A DNA stretch of 64,000 bases from assembly GCF_015223195.1 (NCBI RefSeq), contig NZ_JADFUA010000005.1:1-64000 (forward strand), in the 5' to 3' direction. The position numbers and the translations under genes are program-made. Of this stretch, positions 48,173-58,148 are shown piece after piece; position 1 is the first letter of the stretch, and each line of letters begins with the position of its first letter. The notes under the pieces are model-generated. The model was given only the letters and a program-made list of their open reading frames with translations. It was not told where the DNA came from and searched no databases. This DNA is from Chitinilyticum piscinae. Lineage in GTDB: Bacteria; Pseudomonadota; Gammaproteobacteria; Burkholderiales; Chitinibacteraceae.

Positions 48173-48940
48173 CTACTTCGCGATCAGTCGGCCATCGACG
48201 CCCAAGGCTTCCAACCGGCGCAGTGCTTCCTTCGCCTTGGCTTCGTCCTTGGTCGGACCGAGCCGCACCCGCGTCAGTACCCCTTTTTCCTTGGTGTCGA
48301 TCTTGTCAGTGACCACCGGCAAACCGGCACCCTTGATTTTGCTTACATGTGCAGCTGCCTTGTCGGCATCGGCATACGCACCAACCTGGATCCAGTATGT
48401 TTTGCCCTCGGCTTTGTCATGCTTCACGGCAGAAGGGTCATCAAGGCCATCCAGTATCCGCTGGGGATCGGTAGTGGGCTTGGGGGCGGCAGTGGGTTTT
48501 GGCGCCGGTTTTTCCGTCGGTTTCGGCGTCGGGCGTGCAGTCGGTGCCGGCTTGGGCTTGGCGGTGGTCGAGGCTTCGGGCTGCTGGACATTTACCAGCT
48601 TGCCGGGCAAGGCTGCCGTAGGGGATTCCTCGGCAGGCGGCTCGGCGGGCGGTTGGGCCACCGAACTGGCCACCGCTGCCGCATCCGGCAGACTGGCCTG
48701 ATCCGCCACCGCAATGGCGCTGGCTGCGGGCTGCGGAGCAGCCGTGACCAGCGCGGGCGCACTGGAAATCACTTCGATCGGCTGGACCTGCTGCATGCTG
48801 GCAGGAGGCTGGCTGTCCAGCGCCGTCCACAGCACGCACAGCGAGAAGACAACCAGCGCAATGGCGCCGATCAGGCGACGGCGCGCACGCTTGCGCAGAT
48901 GGTGCAGTTCTTCGGGGATGTTCTGTTGGGGCATGCTCAC
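48173..48940 (-). CDS. DedD-like SPOR-domain cell division protein
   Basis: The protein has 255 residues. A basic N-terminus (HHLRKRARRRLIGAIAL) leads into one membrane helix at about 20-40, then a long Ala/Pro/Lys linker with PTPKPTEKPAPKPTA-like repeats, then a SPOR domain (YWIQVGAYADADKAAAHVSKIKGAGLPVVTDKI). The folC-SPOR-cvpA-purF order equals E. coli folC-dedD-cvpA-purF, so a DedD role at the septum is likely. Its ATG overlaps the folC stop by 4 bp (48937-48940). Confidence 0.9.
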   Translation of the reverse strand: MSMPQQNIPEELHHLRKRARRRLIGAIALVVFSLCVLWTALDSQPPASMQQVQPIEVISSAPALVTAAPQPAASAIAVADQASLPDAAAVASSVAQPPAEPPAEESPTAALPGKLVNVQQPEASTTAKPKPAPTARPTPKPTEKPAPKPTAAPKPTTDPQRILDGLDDPSAVKHDKAEGKTYWIQVGAYADADKAAAHVSKIKGAGLPVVTDKIDTKEKGVLTRVRLGPTKDEAKAKEALRRLEALGVDGRLIAK

Positions 48941-50211
48941 GCTTCCCGGGCCGCCAGCACTTCAGCCACGGTATAGAAGGATCCGAAAACCAGAATTCTA
49001 TCAGCTTCGGCCGCCTGCTCACAGGCGGCTTGGTAGGCCGCAGCAACGCTATCATGCACATGGCAGCGCGCCTGCGGCGAGCGCTGCTGTACCTGCTGCT
49101 GCAGCAATTCCGCCGTGGCAGCTCGTGGCAACTGCGGCGCAGCCAGATGCCAGACATCAATCAGTCCGGCCAGCTCGTCAAGCACGCCGGCAATGTCCTT
49201 GTCCTGCATCATGCCAAGCACGGCATGGGTCTGCGGGTAGAAGCCCATCTGCGACAGCGCCTCTTTCAGCACGTGAGCAGCATGGGGGTTATGCGCCACA
49301 TCCAGCACGGTTACTGGTCTGCCGGGCAATACCTGGCATCGTGCCGGCCACTCGACTTCAAGCAGGCCACGCTTGATGGCGGCAAGCGGGACATGCAGGC
49401 GATCACTCAGCGCATCCAGCAGGGCAATCGCCAGCGCGGCATTCCCGAGCTGATAGGCTCCGCGCAGCGCCGGGATCGGCAAGGCATGCTTGCGCGCACC
49501 ATCCCTGCCCCACCACGACCATTGCTGGCCTTCGCCATTACGGGCAAAGCCATAATCGCGACCGATCAGCCGGAAATCGCAACCAGTCTGTTCTGCTGCA
49601 GCCAGCAACGTTTGCGGCGGCTCTGGATCCGCGCAAAACGCAGGACGAGCAGTGCGGTAGATGCCCGCTTTTTCTTGCGCAACCGCCTCACGGGTATCTC
49701 CGAGGTAAGCCTGATGATCAAGACCAATGCTCACGACCGCGGCGACATCGGCATCAAACGCATTGACGGCATCCAGGCGCCCACCCAGACCGACCTCCAG
49801 AACCATGACGTCGACAGCGGCGGCCATGAAGACCGAAACCGCGGCCAGCGTACCGAATTCGAAATAGGTCAGGGAAATGTCGCCACGGGCGGCCTCGATG
49901 GCTGCAAATGCACTGGTGATTTTCTCATCCGCAACCGGGTGCAGATCGACCGTGATGCGTTCGTTGTAATGCAGCAGATGCGGTGACGTGTAAGTGCCAA
50001 CCTTGTAACCGGCTGCCACCAGCATCGCCGACAGCATGGCGCAGACCGAGCCCTTGCCATTGGTGCCACCAACCACAATGACCGGACACGACGGCACCAG
50101 CTGCAGCCGGTCGCGTACGGTCGCGACGCGCTGCAGCCCCATGTCGATGGCTTTGGGATGCAGGCCTTCGAGATAGGCCAGCCAGTCGTCCAGACTATCG
50201 CAGGCCTGCAT
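48937..50211 (-). CDS. folC: Bifunctional folylpolyglutamate/dihydrofolate synthase
   Basis: The protein has 424 residues. The Mur-ligase-like fold shows the P-loop VVGGTNGKGSVCAML, YTSPHLLHYNERI, the omega-loop region and the conserved VEWPARCQVLPGRPVTVLDVAHNPHA. FolC adds glutamate residues to folates and also makes dihydrofolate. It follows accD directly (start 50211, accD stop 50212), with no spacer. Confidence 0.97.
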   Translation of the reverse strand: MQACDSLDDWLAYLEGLHPKAIDMGLQRVATVRDRLQLVPSCPVIVVGGTNGKGSVCAMLSAMLVAAGYKVGTYTSPHLLHYNERITVDLHPVADEKITSAFAAIEAARGDISLTYFEFGTLAAVSVFMAAAVDVMVLEVGLGGRLDAVNAFDADVAAVVSIGLDHQAYLGDTREAVAQEKAGIYRTARPAFCADPEPPQTLLAAAEQTGCDFRLIGRDYGFARNGEGQQWSWWGRDGARKHALPIPALRGAYQLGNAALAIALLDALSDRLHVPLAAIKRGLLEVEWPARCQVLPGRPVTVLDVAHNPHAAHVLKEALSQMGFYPQTHAVLGMMQDKDIAGVLDELAGLIDVWHLAAPQLPRAATAELLQQQVQQRSPQARCHVHDSVAAAYQAACEQAAEADRILVFGSFYTVAEVLAAREA

Positions 50212-51078
50212 TTAGCCGACTGCCGCCTGTTTGGTCAGCAGGGTCAGCAGATCGGCCAGCTTGCGGCGCAGCTCGCGACGATCGACGATCATGTCGATTG
50301 CGCCCTTTTCCAGCAGGAATTCCGAACGCTGGAACCCTTCCGGCAAGGTCTCGCGCACGGTCTGCTCGATCACGCGCGGGCCGGCAAAACCGATCAATGC
50401 ACCGGGCTCGCCAATGACCACATCACCCAGAAAGGCAAACGAGGCAGATACACCGCCCATGGTCGGGTCGGTCAGCACGGAGATGAACGGCAGGCGCTGA
50501 TCCGACAGTCTGGTCAGAATGGCACTGGTCTTGGCCATCTGCATCAGCGAATTAAGGCCTTCCTGCATGCGCGCACCGCCGGAAGCGGCCACGCAGATGA
50601 AGGGCAGATTGTTGTCAATGGCGGTTTTCACGCCACGCACAAAGCGTTCGCCAACCACTGAACCCATCGAGCCGCCAATGAACTTGAATTCAAACGCGGC
50701 GACCACGCAGGGAACATTGTGAATCGCGCCCTGCATTACCACCAGCGCATCATCCTCGCCGGTGCTTTCCTGCGCCGCATCCAGACGATCCGGATAGCGC
50801 TTGCTGTCCTTGAACTTGAGGATGTCGACCGGTCGCACTTCGGCGCCGATCTCGAACCGCCCTTCCGCATCCAGCAGAATGTCCAGGCGACGGCGCGCGG
50901 AAACGGGGGTGTGATAGCTGCACTTCGGGCAGACATCGAGATTGTTTTCCAGGTCGGTACGGTACAGCACCGCACCGCAGGCATTGCACTTGCTCCACAG
51001 CCCTTCGGGTACACCCGACTTGCCGCCGTTACTGCGGCTTTTGATTTTCGGCGGTAGCAGCTTTTGCAACCAGCTCAT
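50212..51078 (-). CDS. accD: Acetyl-CoA carboxylase carboxyltransferase beta subunit
   Basis: The protein has 288 residues. The N-terminal zinc ribbon is complete (Cys31, Cys34, Cys50, Cys53), followed by the crotonase-like carboxyltransferase domain ([49 protein letters not shown]). With AccA it transfers carboxyl to acetyl-CoA for fatty acid synthesis. It stands between trpA and folC, the usual order in beta- and gammaproteobacteria. Confidence 0.98.
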   Translation of the reverse strand: MSWLQKLLPPKIKSRSNGGKSGVPEGLWSKCNACGAVLYRTDLENNLDVCPKCSYHTPVSARRRLDILLDAEGRFEIGAEVRPVDILKFKDSKRYPDRLDAAQESTGEDDALVVMQGAIHNVPCVVAAFEFKFIGGSMGSVVGERFVRGVKTAIDNNLPFICVAASGGARMQEGLNSLMQMAKTSAILTRLSDQRLPFISVLTDPTMGGVSASFAFLGDVVIGEPGALIGFAGPRVIEQTVRETLPEGFQRSEFLLEKGAIDMIVDRRELRRKLADLLTLLTKQAAVG

Positions 51079-51121
51079 GGGGATCTCCTAGTACAAGCTG
51101 AATTTCTGGCGAAGGCGCGGA

Positions 51122-51919
51122 TTATGCCTGATCCATCGCCTGACGGACACCCGTCAGGAACGCGGTCAGACGATCGTTAAGGCCAGCGGCCCCAGCCTCG
51201 AACTCCTGTACCAGTCGCGAGCCGATTACTACGGCATCGCCAATGCGTGCAACCTGCCGGGCAGTTTCCGCGTCACGGATGCCAAAACCGACGCCGATCG
51301 GCAGCGCAATATGCTGGCGCAGCATGGCCAGCTTCTCGGCAACACTGGCGGTATCGAGGTTGGCCGCACCGGTTACCCCCTTGAGCGACACGTAGTACAC
51401 ATAGCCGCTGGCCAGACGCGCCACATGGGCCACGCGAGCTTCGGTGGTCGTCGGAGCCAGCAGGAAAATCAGGTCGATGCCGTGCGCCTTGAGAATATTG
51501 GCACAGGGTTCGGCCTCTTCCGGCGGCAGATCGACCGTCAGCAGGCCATCGACGCCTGCAGCGCGGGCTGCGGTCGCAAAGGTCTCATAGCCCATCGCCT
51601 CGACCGGATTGGCATACCCCATCAGCACAATCGGGGTCTTGTCATCGCTCTTGCGAAATTCGGCCACCATCGCCAGCACTTTCGTCAGCGTCATGCCTTT
51701 GGCCAGCGCACGCTCGGAGGCCCGCTGGATCACCGGGCCATCGGCCATCGGATCGGAGAACGGCACACCGAGTTCAATGATGTCGGCACCACCGGCCACC
51801 AGCGCATGCATGGCAGAAACGGTAACGTCCGGCTGCGGATCACCCGCAGTGATAAAGGGAATAAGAGCCTTGCGGCCGGAAGCCTTGAGTGCATCCAGCA
51901 CGGATTGGATTCGGGACAT
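51122..51919 (-). CDS. trpA: Tryptophan synthase alpha chain
   Basis: The protein has 265 residues, a TIM barrel with catalytic Glu in [16 protein letters not shown] and the Asp of the same motif, followed by [12 protein letters not shown] and [14 protein letters not shown]. It cleaves indole-glycerol phosphate and channels indole to TrpB. It follows trpB after 43 bp; that gap contains a copy of the dispersed GGTATA element. Confidence 0.97.
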   Translation of the reverse strand: MSRIQSVLDALKASGRKALIPFITAGDPQPDVTVSAMHALVAGGADIIELGVPFSDPMADGPVIQRASERALAKGMTLTKVLAMVAEFRKSDDKTPIVLMGYANPVEAMGYETFATAARAAGVDGLLTVDLPPEEAEPCANILKAHGIDLIFLLAPTTTEARVAHVARLASGYVYYVSLKGVTGAANLDTASVAEKLAMLRQHIALPIGVGFGIRDAETARQVARIGDAVVIGSRLVQEFEAGAAGLNDRLTAFLTGVRQAMDQA

Positions 51920-51930
51920 ATAGATTTCCA

Positions 51931-51960
51931 GGTATATCTCTACAAGCTTTGATATTCGCT
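51931..51960. repeat. Dispersed intergenic element, copy between trpB and trpA
   Basis: GGTATATCTCTACAAGC matches the core of the copies at 38894 and 63639. It occupies the trpB-trpA gap, upstream of the trpA ribosome site; no inverted end is visible here. Confidence 0.5.
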
Positions 51961-51962
51961 AC

Positions 51963-53174
51963 TTACAGCTGAATACCCTTCATTTTTGCCACAGTCGGAA
52001 TATCCTTGTCGCCACGACCGGACAGGCAGACCAGCAGGACTTCGTCCTTGTTCATGGTCTTGGCCATCTTGGCGGCCTGCGCCAGCGCATGGCTGGATTC
52101 CAGCGCCGGGATAATTCCCTCGTATTTGCACAGGTCATGGAAGGCCGCCAGCGCTTCATCGTCGTTGATGGCGACGTATTCGGCACGTCCGATGTCCTTG
52201 AGGTAGCTGTGCTCCGGACCGACACCCGGATAATCCAGACCCGCAGAAATCGAATGCGTTTCAACGATCAGGCCGTTCTCATCCTGCATCAGGAAGGAGC
52301 GCTGGCCGTGCAGTACACCCGGCTTGGCGTTCGATGTCAGCGGCGCAGCGTGACGGCCGGTTTCGACGCCATCACCTCCGGCCTCAACGCCGATGATGCG
52401 CACGCCTTCAACCTCGATATAGGGATAGAACATGCCGATGGCGTTCGAGCCGCCCCCCACACAGGCAATCACGGCATCGGGCTGACGGCCGATCATTTCG
52501 ACGATCTGGGTCTTGCACTCCTCGCCGATGATTTTCTGGAATTCGCGCACCAGCTTCGGGTACGGATGCGGGCCGGCGGCGGTGCCGATGATGTAATAGG
52601 TGCTGTCGATATTGGTCACCCAGTCGCGCATTGCCTCGTTCATCGCGTCTTTCAGGGTCTTCGAGCCGCTCTCGACCGGAACGACGGTGGCGCCCAGGAG
52701 CTTGATGCGGAATACGTTCGGCGCCTGCCGGGCCACGTCTTCGGCCCCCATGTAAACCACACATTCCATGCCATAGCGGGCCGCAACGGTCGCGGACGCC
52801 ACGCCGTGCTGGCCGGCGCCGGTTTCGGCGATCACGCGCTTCTTGCCCATGCGGCGGGCCAGCAGCGCCTGACCGATGGTGTTGTTCACCTTGTGCGCAC
52901 CGGTGTGGTTCAGGTCTTCGCGTTTGAGGTAGATCTGCGCGCCACCGAGCTCTTCCGACCAGCGCTTGGCATGGTAGATGGGGCTGGGGCGGCCAACATA
53001 GTGCTTGAGTTCATGCCGATATTCGGCCATGAATTCGGGATCGGCGAGGGCTTTTTCGAATTCGACGCGCAACTCGTCCAGCGCAGGAATCAGGGTTTCA
53101 GCGACGTAAATGCCGCCGAAAATGCCGAAGTGACCCTGCTCGTCCGGCAGGTTGTAATTGGCTTTATCGTTCAT
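51963..53174 (-). CDS. trpB: Tryptophan synthase beta chain
   Basis: The protein has 403 residues. PLP-binding Lys95 stands in [23 protein letters not shown], the phosphate-binding [12 protein letters not shown] and the C-terminal [12 protein letters not shown] complete the family motifs. It condenses indole with serine. The ATG overlaps the trpF stop by 4 bp (53171-53174), as usual for trpFBA operons. Confidence 0.98.
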   Translation of the reverse strand: MNDKANYNLPDEQGHFGIFGGIYVAETLIPALDELRVEFEKALADPEFMAEYRHELKHYVGRPSPIYHAKRWSEELGGAQIYLKREDLNHTGAHKVNNTIGQALLARRMGKKRVIAETGAGQHGVASATVAARYGMECVVYMGAEDVARQAPNVFRIKLLGATVVPVESGSKTLKDAMNEAMRDWVTNIDSTYYIIGTAAGPHPYPKLVREFQKIIGEECKTQIVEMIGRQPDAVIACVGGGSNAIGMFYPYIEVEGVRIIGVEAGGDGVETGRHAAPLTSNAKPGVLHGQRSFLMQDENGLIVETHSISAGLDYPGVGPEHSYLKDIGRAEYVAINDDEALAAFHDLCKYEGIIPALESSHALAQAAKMAKTMNKDEVLLVCLSGRGDKDIPTVAKMKGIQL

Positions 53175-53818
53175 TGACCATCCCTCGTTGCGGCAGACTG
53201 CACTGCCTGGATAAATGCGGCCACCCGGCCCAGATCCTTGATTCCCTTGCTGCTTTCGACGCCACTGGACACGTCGACCGACCAGGGCGCCACCTGCCTG
53301 ACTGCCTCGGCAACATTCTCCGGATGCAGCCCGCCAGAGAGAATCAGCGGCAGGGGCAGCGAATCGGGCAACAGCGACCAGTCAAAGCTGGCCCCCGTGC
53401 CACCGGGAACACCGTCAACAAAGGCATCGACCAGCAGGCCGCGACACAGGCCGCCGGTTGCGGCAAAGGAAAGCGCATATTCTAGCAAATCCAGTCCGGG
53501 TTTGACCCTAATTGCCTTGATAAAAGGACGGCCAAACTGCGCACAGTATTGCGGGCTTTCTTCACCGTGAAATTGCAACAGATCCAGCGGCACCTGCGCA
53601 GCCATATCCCGGACAAAGCCAGCCTCGGCATCGACAAACAGACCCACCGACATGACGAATGCCGGCAGTGCCGCAACGACTTCGCGAGCCTGCGCCAGAT
53701 CAACGTGGCGAGGACTCGGCGGATAGAAAACCAGGCCGATGGCATCAGCCCCCAACTCCGCCGTTGCCCTGGCCGTTGCGCCATCGCGCAAACCACACAC
53801 CTTGATGCGAGGACGCAT
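53171..53818 (-). CDS. trpF: Phosphoribosylanthranilate isomerase
   Basis: The protein has 215 residues from the ATG at 53818, with GGTGGG upstream; a GTG at 53830 would add four residues. The N-terminus [11 protein letters not shown] with general-base Cys8, [15 protein letters not shown] with the acid Asp and [15 protein letters not shown] mark the TIM-barrel isomerase. It converts phosphoribosylanthranilate to CdRP. It follows truA after 71 bp, a conserved association. Confidence 0.97.
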   Translation of the reverse strand: MRPRIKVCGLRDGATARATAELGADAIGLVFYPPSPRHVDLAQAREVVAALPAFVMSVGLFVDAEAGFVRDMAAQVPLDLLQFHGEESPQYCAQFGRPFIKAIRVKPGLDLLEYALSFAATGGLCRGLLVDAFVDGVPGGTGASFDWSLLPDSLPLPLILSGGLHPENVAEAVRQVAPWSVDVSSGVESSKGIKDLGRVAAFIQAVQSAATRDGQ

Positions 53819-53889
53819 AAACAAACCCACCGAGGTATTTAATCAGAATTTATTAATCAAGCCAGCCACAAAGACATACCCGGCAAGCA

Positions 53890-54675
53890 CTACAGCAGAC
53901 CATAGCGCTGCGCCGGCTCGCTGGGCAACTCGAACTCAGCCGGATAGCTTACACCGGAAAGATAGAGCCCGTCCGGCATGAACGTCGGCGGCGCAAGGCT
54001 GCGATCCCGCCAGGCGAGCAATTCGCTCATCCACTCGGCCGGCTGATTGCCTTTGCCGATGTGCAGCAAGGCACCCATGATATTGCGCACCATATGGTGC
54101 AGAAAGGCGCTGGCGGAAAAATCGAAACACAGCAGATGCCCATCCTGCCGGATGCGAATGGCGTGCATCAGCTTGACCGGACTGGGCGCCTGGCATTCGG
54201 CAGCGCGAAAGCTGGAAAAATCATGTTCGCCCAGCAGACGATCCGCAGCCAGCTGCATGGCAGCCACATCAAGCTTCTGATGCGCCCAGCCTATCCTTCC
54301 CGCCAGCAGAGCCGGGCGCACCGGGTGATTCAGCACCAGATAGCGGTAATGCCTTGCCATCGCCAGAAAGCGGGCATGAAAGTGCTCGGGCACGGTGCGC
54401 GACCAGGTTACAGCGACCCCTTCCGGCAAGAAGCTGTTTACCCCCCTCACCCAGGCAGTCAGCGGCCTTGGGGCAGCGGAATCAAAGTGGCAGACCTGCC
54501 CGGTGGCGTGCACGCCGGCATCGGTACGACCGGCCGCATGAATACGCACCTCATGACCAGCCATTTTGCTGATCGCCGTTTCCAGTGCGTCCTGCACCGT
54601 GGGGCGATCAGGCTGGATCTGCCAGCCATTGAAGGCACGGCCATCGTATTCGATACCGAGCGCGTAGCGTTGCAT
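53890..54675 (-). CDS. truA: tRNA pseudouridine(38-40) synthase TruA
   Basis: The protein has 261 residues from the ATG at 54675 (MQRYALGIEYDGRAFNGWQ); the open frame beyond that is not family-like. Catalytic Asp52 stands in AAGRTDAGVHATGQ, and FLHHMVRNIMGALLHIG is the typical C-terminal motif. TruA modifies positions 38-40 of many tRNAs. The start shares one base with the stop of the upstream membrane protein gene (TAATG), so the genes are coupled. Confidence 0.98.
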   Translation of the reverse strand: MQRYALGIEYDGRAFNGWQIQPDRPTVQDALETAISKMAGHEVRIHAAGRTDAGVHATGQVCHFDSAAPRPLTAWVRGVNSFLPEGVAVTWSRTVPEHFHARFLAMARHYRYLVLNHPVRPALLAGRIGWAHQKLDVAAMQLAADRLLGEHDFSSFRAAECQAPSPVKLMHAIRIRQDGHLLCFDFSASAFLHHMVRNIMGALLHIGKGNQPAEWMSELLAWRDRSLAPPTFMPDGLYLSGVSYPAEFELPSEPAQRYGLL

Positions 54676-55304
54676 TACGGCCACGACAGCGTCCCCAGAA
54701 AAAAACAGGTCGCCATGATTGCGCAAACCAGCAGCAGCAGCAAGCCAGAATCTTTGCGGCGCAAAGGGCACAGCGGAAAATCAACCCAGCCCTGGTCGCC
54801 AGCCACAGGCGGCGCCGGGCTCACAAACTCATCGAGCAAGGCACTGAAGCTGCGCCGCTCTTCCAGCAAGCGATCAGTAAAATCCAGCGTCAGTGCAAGG
54901 CGCACTGCCAGCCGCTCGCGATTCAGCAGCCACTGCAATGGCCAGGCAAGCTGGAACAAGGCCCCGAACAAGGCCGGTCGATCCAGCCGCGCCAATACGA
55001 ATTGCAAACCGGCAACCAGCGCCAGCAAGCGCAGCGCCTGCTCAAGGCCCAGCACCAAACCTTCGCGGGTCGGAGCAAAGCCCCCCGTCCAGAGATACCA
55101 GCCCGGCGTTGACCAGCCGTAGACCAGCACTACCGCCAGCAGCAACCACTTCATCCGGCGCAGCGCCTTGAACAGGCGCTCGCGCAGCAGAAGCAGCGCA
55201 GCAAGCAGCACCAGTGCGACCAGCATATAAAGCGACTGGCGCCCCAGTCCGGCCAGCATGACTGCCAGCCAGAACCAGAGCGCCAGAATATTAACAGCGT
55301 GCAA
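54675..55304 (-). CDS. CbiQ/EcfT-like membrane protein
   Basis: The protein has 209 residues with about five hydrophobic helices: four in the first 105 residues and one at the C-terminus (LLLLLVCAIMATCFFLGTL). The central segment (AFSALLDEFVS, LDFTDRLLEERRSF) resembles the cytoplasmic coupling helices of EcfT/CbiQ transporters, but no ATPase or S component is nearby and the Ala-Arg-Gly motifs are not clear. It is known to me only as a conserved neighbour between fimV and truA in related bacteria (memory, not checked). Function unknown. Confidence 0.6.
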   Translation of the reverse strand: MHAVNILALWFWLAVMLAGLGRQSLYMLVALVLLAALLLLRERLFKALRRMKWLLLAVVLVYGWSTPGWYLWTGGFAPTREGLVLGLEQALRLLALVAGLQFVLARLDRPALFGALFQLAWPLQWLLNRERLAVRLALTLDFTDRLLEERRSFSALLDEFVSPAPPVAGDQGWVDFPLCPLRRKDSGLLLLLVCAIMATCFFLGTLSWP

Positions 55305-55313
55305 GAGCCGGGC

Positions 55314-57956
55314 TTAGATGCCGGAGAGCATGCCCTGCGCCACCGATTTCTGCTCGGCATTGCCTTCTTGCATGGCCTCCTGCAGGATTTCACGGGCACC
55401 TTCAACATCACCCATATCGATATAAGCACGCGCCAGATCGATCTTGGTCTGTACCGGATCATCCGAAGCCAGATCCAGTTCGGTAGCCGGGTCGGTATCG
55501 CTGGCAAAATTCAGATCAAAGCCGCTCAGCGTTTCCTCTCCCAGCTCGGTGCTGACCGCCTCAATGGCTTCAACAGGCGCAGCAGCATCCAGATTGAAGT
55601 CGAAATCCAGCCCCAGACCGGCATCCGCAGACTCGGCAGCCAGCTCAGGGAGTTCCAGATCAGCAGGCGCGGCAGCCGCACTGCCAAGATCAAGATCAAG
55701 GGCGGACAACTCCTCCCCCATATCCAGCTCCGGCAGTTCACCGAAATCCATGGCCAGATCGTCACCAGCCGGAGCAGCCGCCACATCAATCGGCAAATCC
55801 AGAGCCATCACACCATCGTCGGGTAACGCATCTGCCACATCCAGATCGAGCCCGGCCGCCAGCTCTGCCGGCTCCGGCAGATCAAGACTGAAATCCAGAT
55901 CAGCCGCATCAGCAGACGGCATTTCCAGCGCAGCCGGAACGTCCGCAGCCACCGGCGGCACAACCGGATCAAGCGGAGCAGGTGCCGGCTCGACCGCAGC
56001 GGGAGCAGCCAGCACATTGTCGGCGACCACCGCAGCAACGCCCGCAGCCGCAACGGCCGCGACAGCGCCGTACAGCGAGTTATCCGGGGACATGGCACGC
56101 CCCATCTTCGCAGCCTCATCCCACAAGGGGCCTGCACCACCAGTCTGTTCGTGCAGCTCCTTGGCCAGGACATCGAATTGCGCCCGATCCTTGTTCGCGG
56201 AATAGATTTCCAGCAGCTTCAGCCGGATTTCGGCGCGCTGCGGATCCTTGGCCAAGGCGTCTTTCAGAATTTCTTCTGCTTGCGGATAACGGCCGTAGGC
56301 CATATAGACATCCGCCTCGGCAATCGGATCAACCTCATCAGTATCGATGGTCCCCAGACCCTGACGGCTAAAGTCCGTCAGAAAGGAATTTTCGGTAGGC
56401 TGGGTGCTGATCAAGCCGCCGCCAGTGCTGCCAAGCACGGTGTTGGCCTTAAGGTCGCTACCGGTAATGATGCTGTCTTCAAAGACCGGTGCCCGCTGCT
56501 GACGGCGACGCATGAAGATCAGGCCGCCAGCACCTGCCAGAAGGGCCAGCAGAACACCACCGACCGGAACGATATTTTCCATCAGCATATCGACGATACC
56601 CGGCTCTTCAACCGGCTCGGGCATCGGTACTGGCTTGCGCTTGGGCTTGGGAGCCGGGGCACTCGCTGCCTCGCTGGCCACAGACGCCATGCTGGCCACC
56701 GCGACCGCCGAAGCATCGCTGGCAACGGCGACAGCCGAAGCCACTGCGGATGCGGGAAGCGATGCGGCAGCCACCACTGCAGGGGCGGGGGCGGAAGCGG
56801 CAGAAGCTACGCTGGCCTTGGACTTGGTAGACAGGTACTGCTCCATGTCCTTGACGTTCTTGTTCAGCTCCTTGACGCGCTTGTTGGCATCATCGAGCGA
56901 CTTCTGCTTGGCAACCGCCTCGTCTTCGAGCGCCTTGACCTTGGCATCCTTCGCCCCCGAGCCCTTGGCGTCGGATTTGGACAGTTTCAGCTCGGACTTG
57001 TGCGCATCTGGAACTGTCGCACCCTTGTCTTCCATCTTGGGGGTGATCTTACCGGTACTGGCGCTGGGGGCCGCCTCGACTGCCGGCGTTTTCGCGGCCA
57101 CCTCACCGAGCTTGGCACGATAAGCCTGCCAGTTGCTGGTGTGTACCTTGATCTCGCTGCGCGCCTCAGCGGCAGAAACCGCCTTCATCTCCTCGGCGCC
57201 CGGGACATTCAGAATCTTGCCGCGCTTCAGGCGGTTCATGTTATTGGCCTCGAAGGCCTGCGGATTGGCACGGTACAAAGCCAGTAGTACCTGATCAAGG
57301 CTCACACCTTCCGGCTGCACACGACGAGCAATCGAAGACAGGGTATCACCGTTCTTGACCGTATAGCCCTCACCGGATGCAACCGCTGGCTCGGCGGCCG
57401 GCTTGCTTGCACGCTGCGGCGCCTCTGCCGCTTGCTCGGCAACCTCGGCTGCAGGCTTGGCTTTACCCCGCTTGACCTTGCCGCTGCTGCGCACACCAGG
57501 CAGCACATCGGTCTGGTAAGACGGCTCGGTCTGTGTCGCGCCCGCCGGAGCACGGTAGTTGGGAGGATCGATCAGCGCGGTAAATTCGCGCTTCACATTG
57601 CCACCATCCCAGTAAAGCTCGACGATCAGGTCCACAAAAGGCTCGGTTACAGCCTGGGCAGAATTGACCAGCACGACATAGCGGCCATTCTTGCGCTTTT
57701 CGACATTGAATCGCAGCCCCATCGAACCCGGATAGGGAAGCTGGGCATTTTCGTGCGCCTCGGGACTACCCAGCTTCACCAGCAAGGAATCCCCCTCGCC
57801 GGCATTGACACCGACAATCTCGATCTGCCCACGGAAAGGCTCGCCAAGACTGGAAAGCACATTCATCCGCCCAAGCCCTGCCGCACTGGCAAACATCGGT
57901 ATCGCAGCCAGCGACAGAGCAAGGACACATTGTTTGAATCGAAGCGTTTTCCGCAC
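55314..57956 (-). CDS. fimV: FimV-like pilus assembly / polar hub protein
   Basis: The protein has 880 residues. A signal peptide (LRFKQCVLALSLAAIPMFASA) leads to a periplasmic N-terminal domain (GLGRMNVLSSLGEPFRGQIEI), a LysM domain at about 195-255 (GYTVKNGDTLSSIARRV), a coiled coil (about 340-385), a membrane helix at about 465-490 (VPVGGVLLALLAGAGGLIFMRRRQQ), a long acidic Ala/Asp/Leu-rich cytoplasmic part and a C-terminal TPR/FimV motif (KIDLARAYIDMGDVEGAREILQEAMQEG). FimV supports type IV pilus secretin assembly and twitching, and acts as a pole organiser. It heads the fimV-truA-trp-accD block. Confidence 0.93.
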   Translation of the reverse strand: MRKTLRFKQCVLALSLAAIPMFASAAGLGRMNVLSSLGEPFRGQIEIVGVNAGEGDSLLVKLGSPEAHENAQLPYPGSMGLRFNVEKRKNGRYVVLVNSAQAVTEPFVDLIVELYWDGGNVKREFTALIDPPNYRAPAGATQTEPSYQTDVLPGVRSSGKVKRGKAKPAAEVAEQAAEAPQRASKPAAEPAVASGEGYTVKNGDTLSSIARRVQPEGVSLDQVLLALYRANPQAFEANNMNRLKRGKILNVPGAEEMKAVSAAEARSEIKVHTSNWQAYRAKLGEVAAKTPAVEAAPSASTGKITPKMEDKGATVPDAHKSELKLSKSDAKGSGAKDAKVKALEDEAVAKQKSLDDANKRVKELNKNVKDMEQYLSTKSKASVASAASAPAPAVVAAASLPASAVASAVAVASDASAVAVASMASVASEAASAPAPKPKRKPVPMPEPVEEPGIVDMLMENIVPVGGVLLALLAGAGGLIFMRRRQQRAPVFEDSIITGSDLKANTVLGSTGGGLISTQPTENSFLTDFSRQGLGTIDTDEVDPIAEADVYMAYGRYPQAEEILKDALAKDPQRAEIRLKLLEIYSANKDRAQFDVLAKELHEQTGGAGPLWDEAAKMGRAMSPDNSLYGAVAAVAAAGVAAVVADNVLAAPAAVEPAPAPLDPVVPPVAADVPAALEMPSADAADLDFSLDLPEPAELAAGLDLDVADALPDDGVMALDLPIDVAAAPAGDDLAMDFGELPELDMGEELSALDLDLGSAAAAPADLELPELAAESADAGLGLDFDFNLDAAAPVEAIEAVSTELGEETLSGFDLNFASDTDPATELDLASDDPVQTKIDLARAYIDMGDVEGAREILQEAMQEGNAEQKSVAQGMLSGI

Positions 57957-58148
57957 AGCCCTTCTCCCTACAGCTCGGCATCTTGCTGAATAAGATGCGG
58001 CAAAAGTTACATCCTGCCCCCGCGGACGCGGCCATCAACTTACCGCAGCGATGACCACAACGCCCACCATCCGGAAGCACAAAATACGCATGCATGCAGC
58101 GCCCATCTCCAAGGCGCGCCTGTGCGGATCATAATTGAAAGAAATGGA

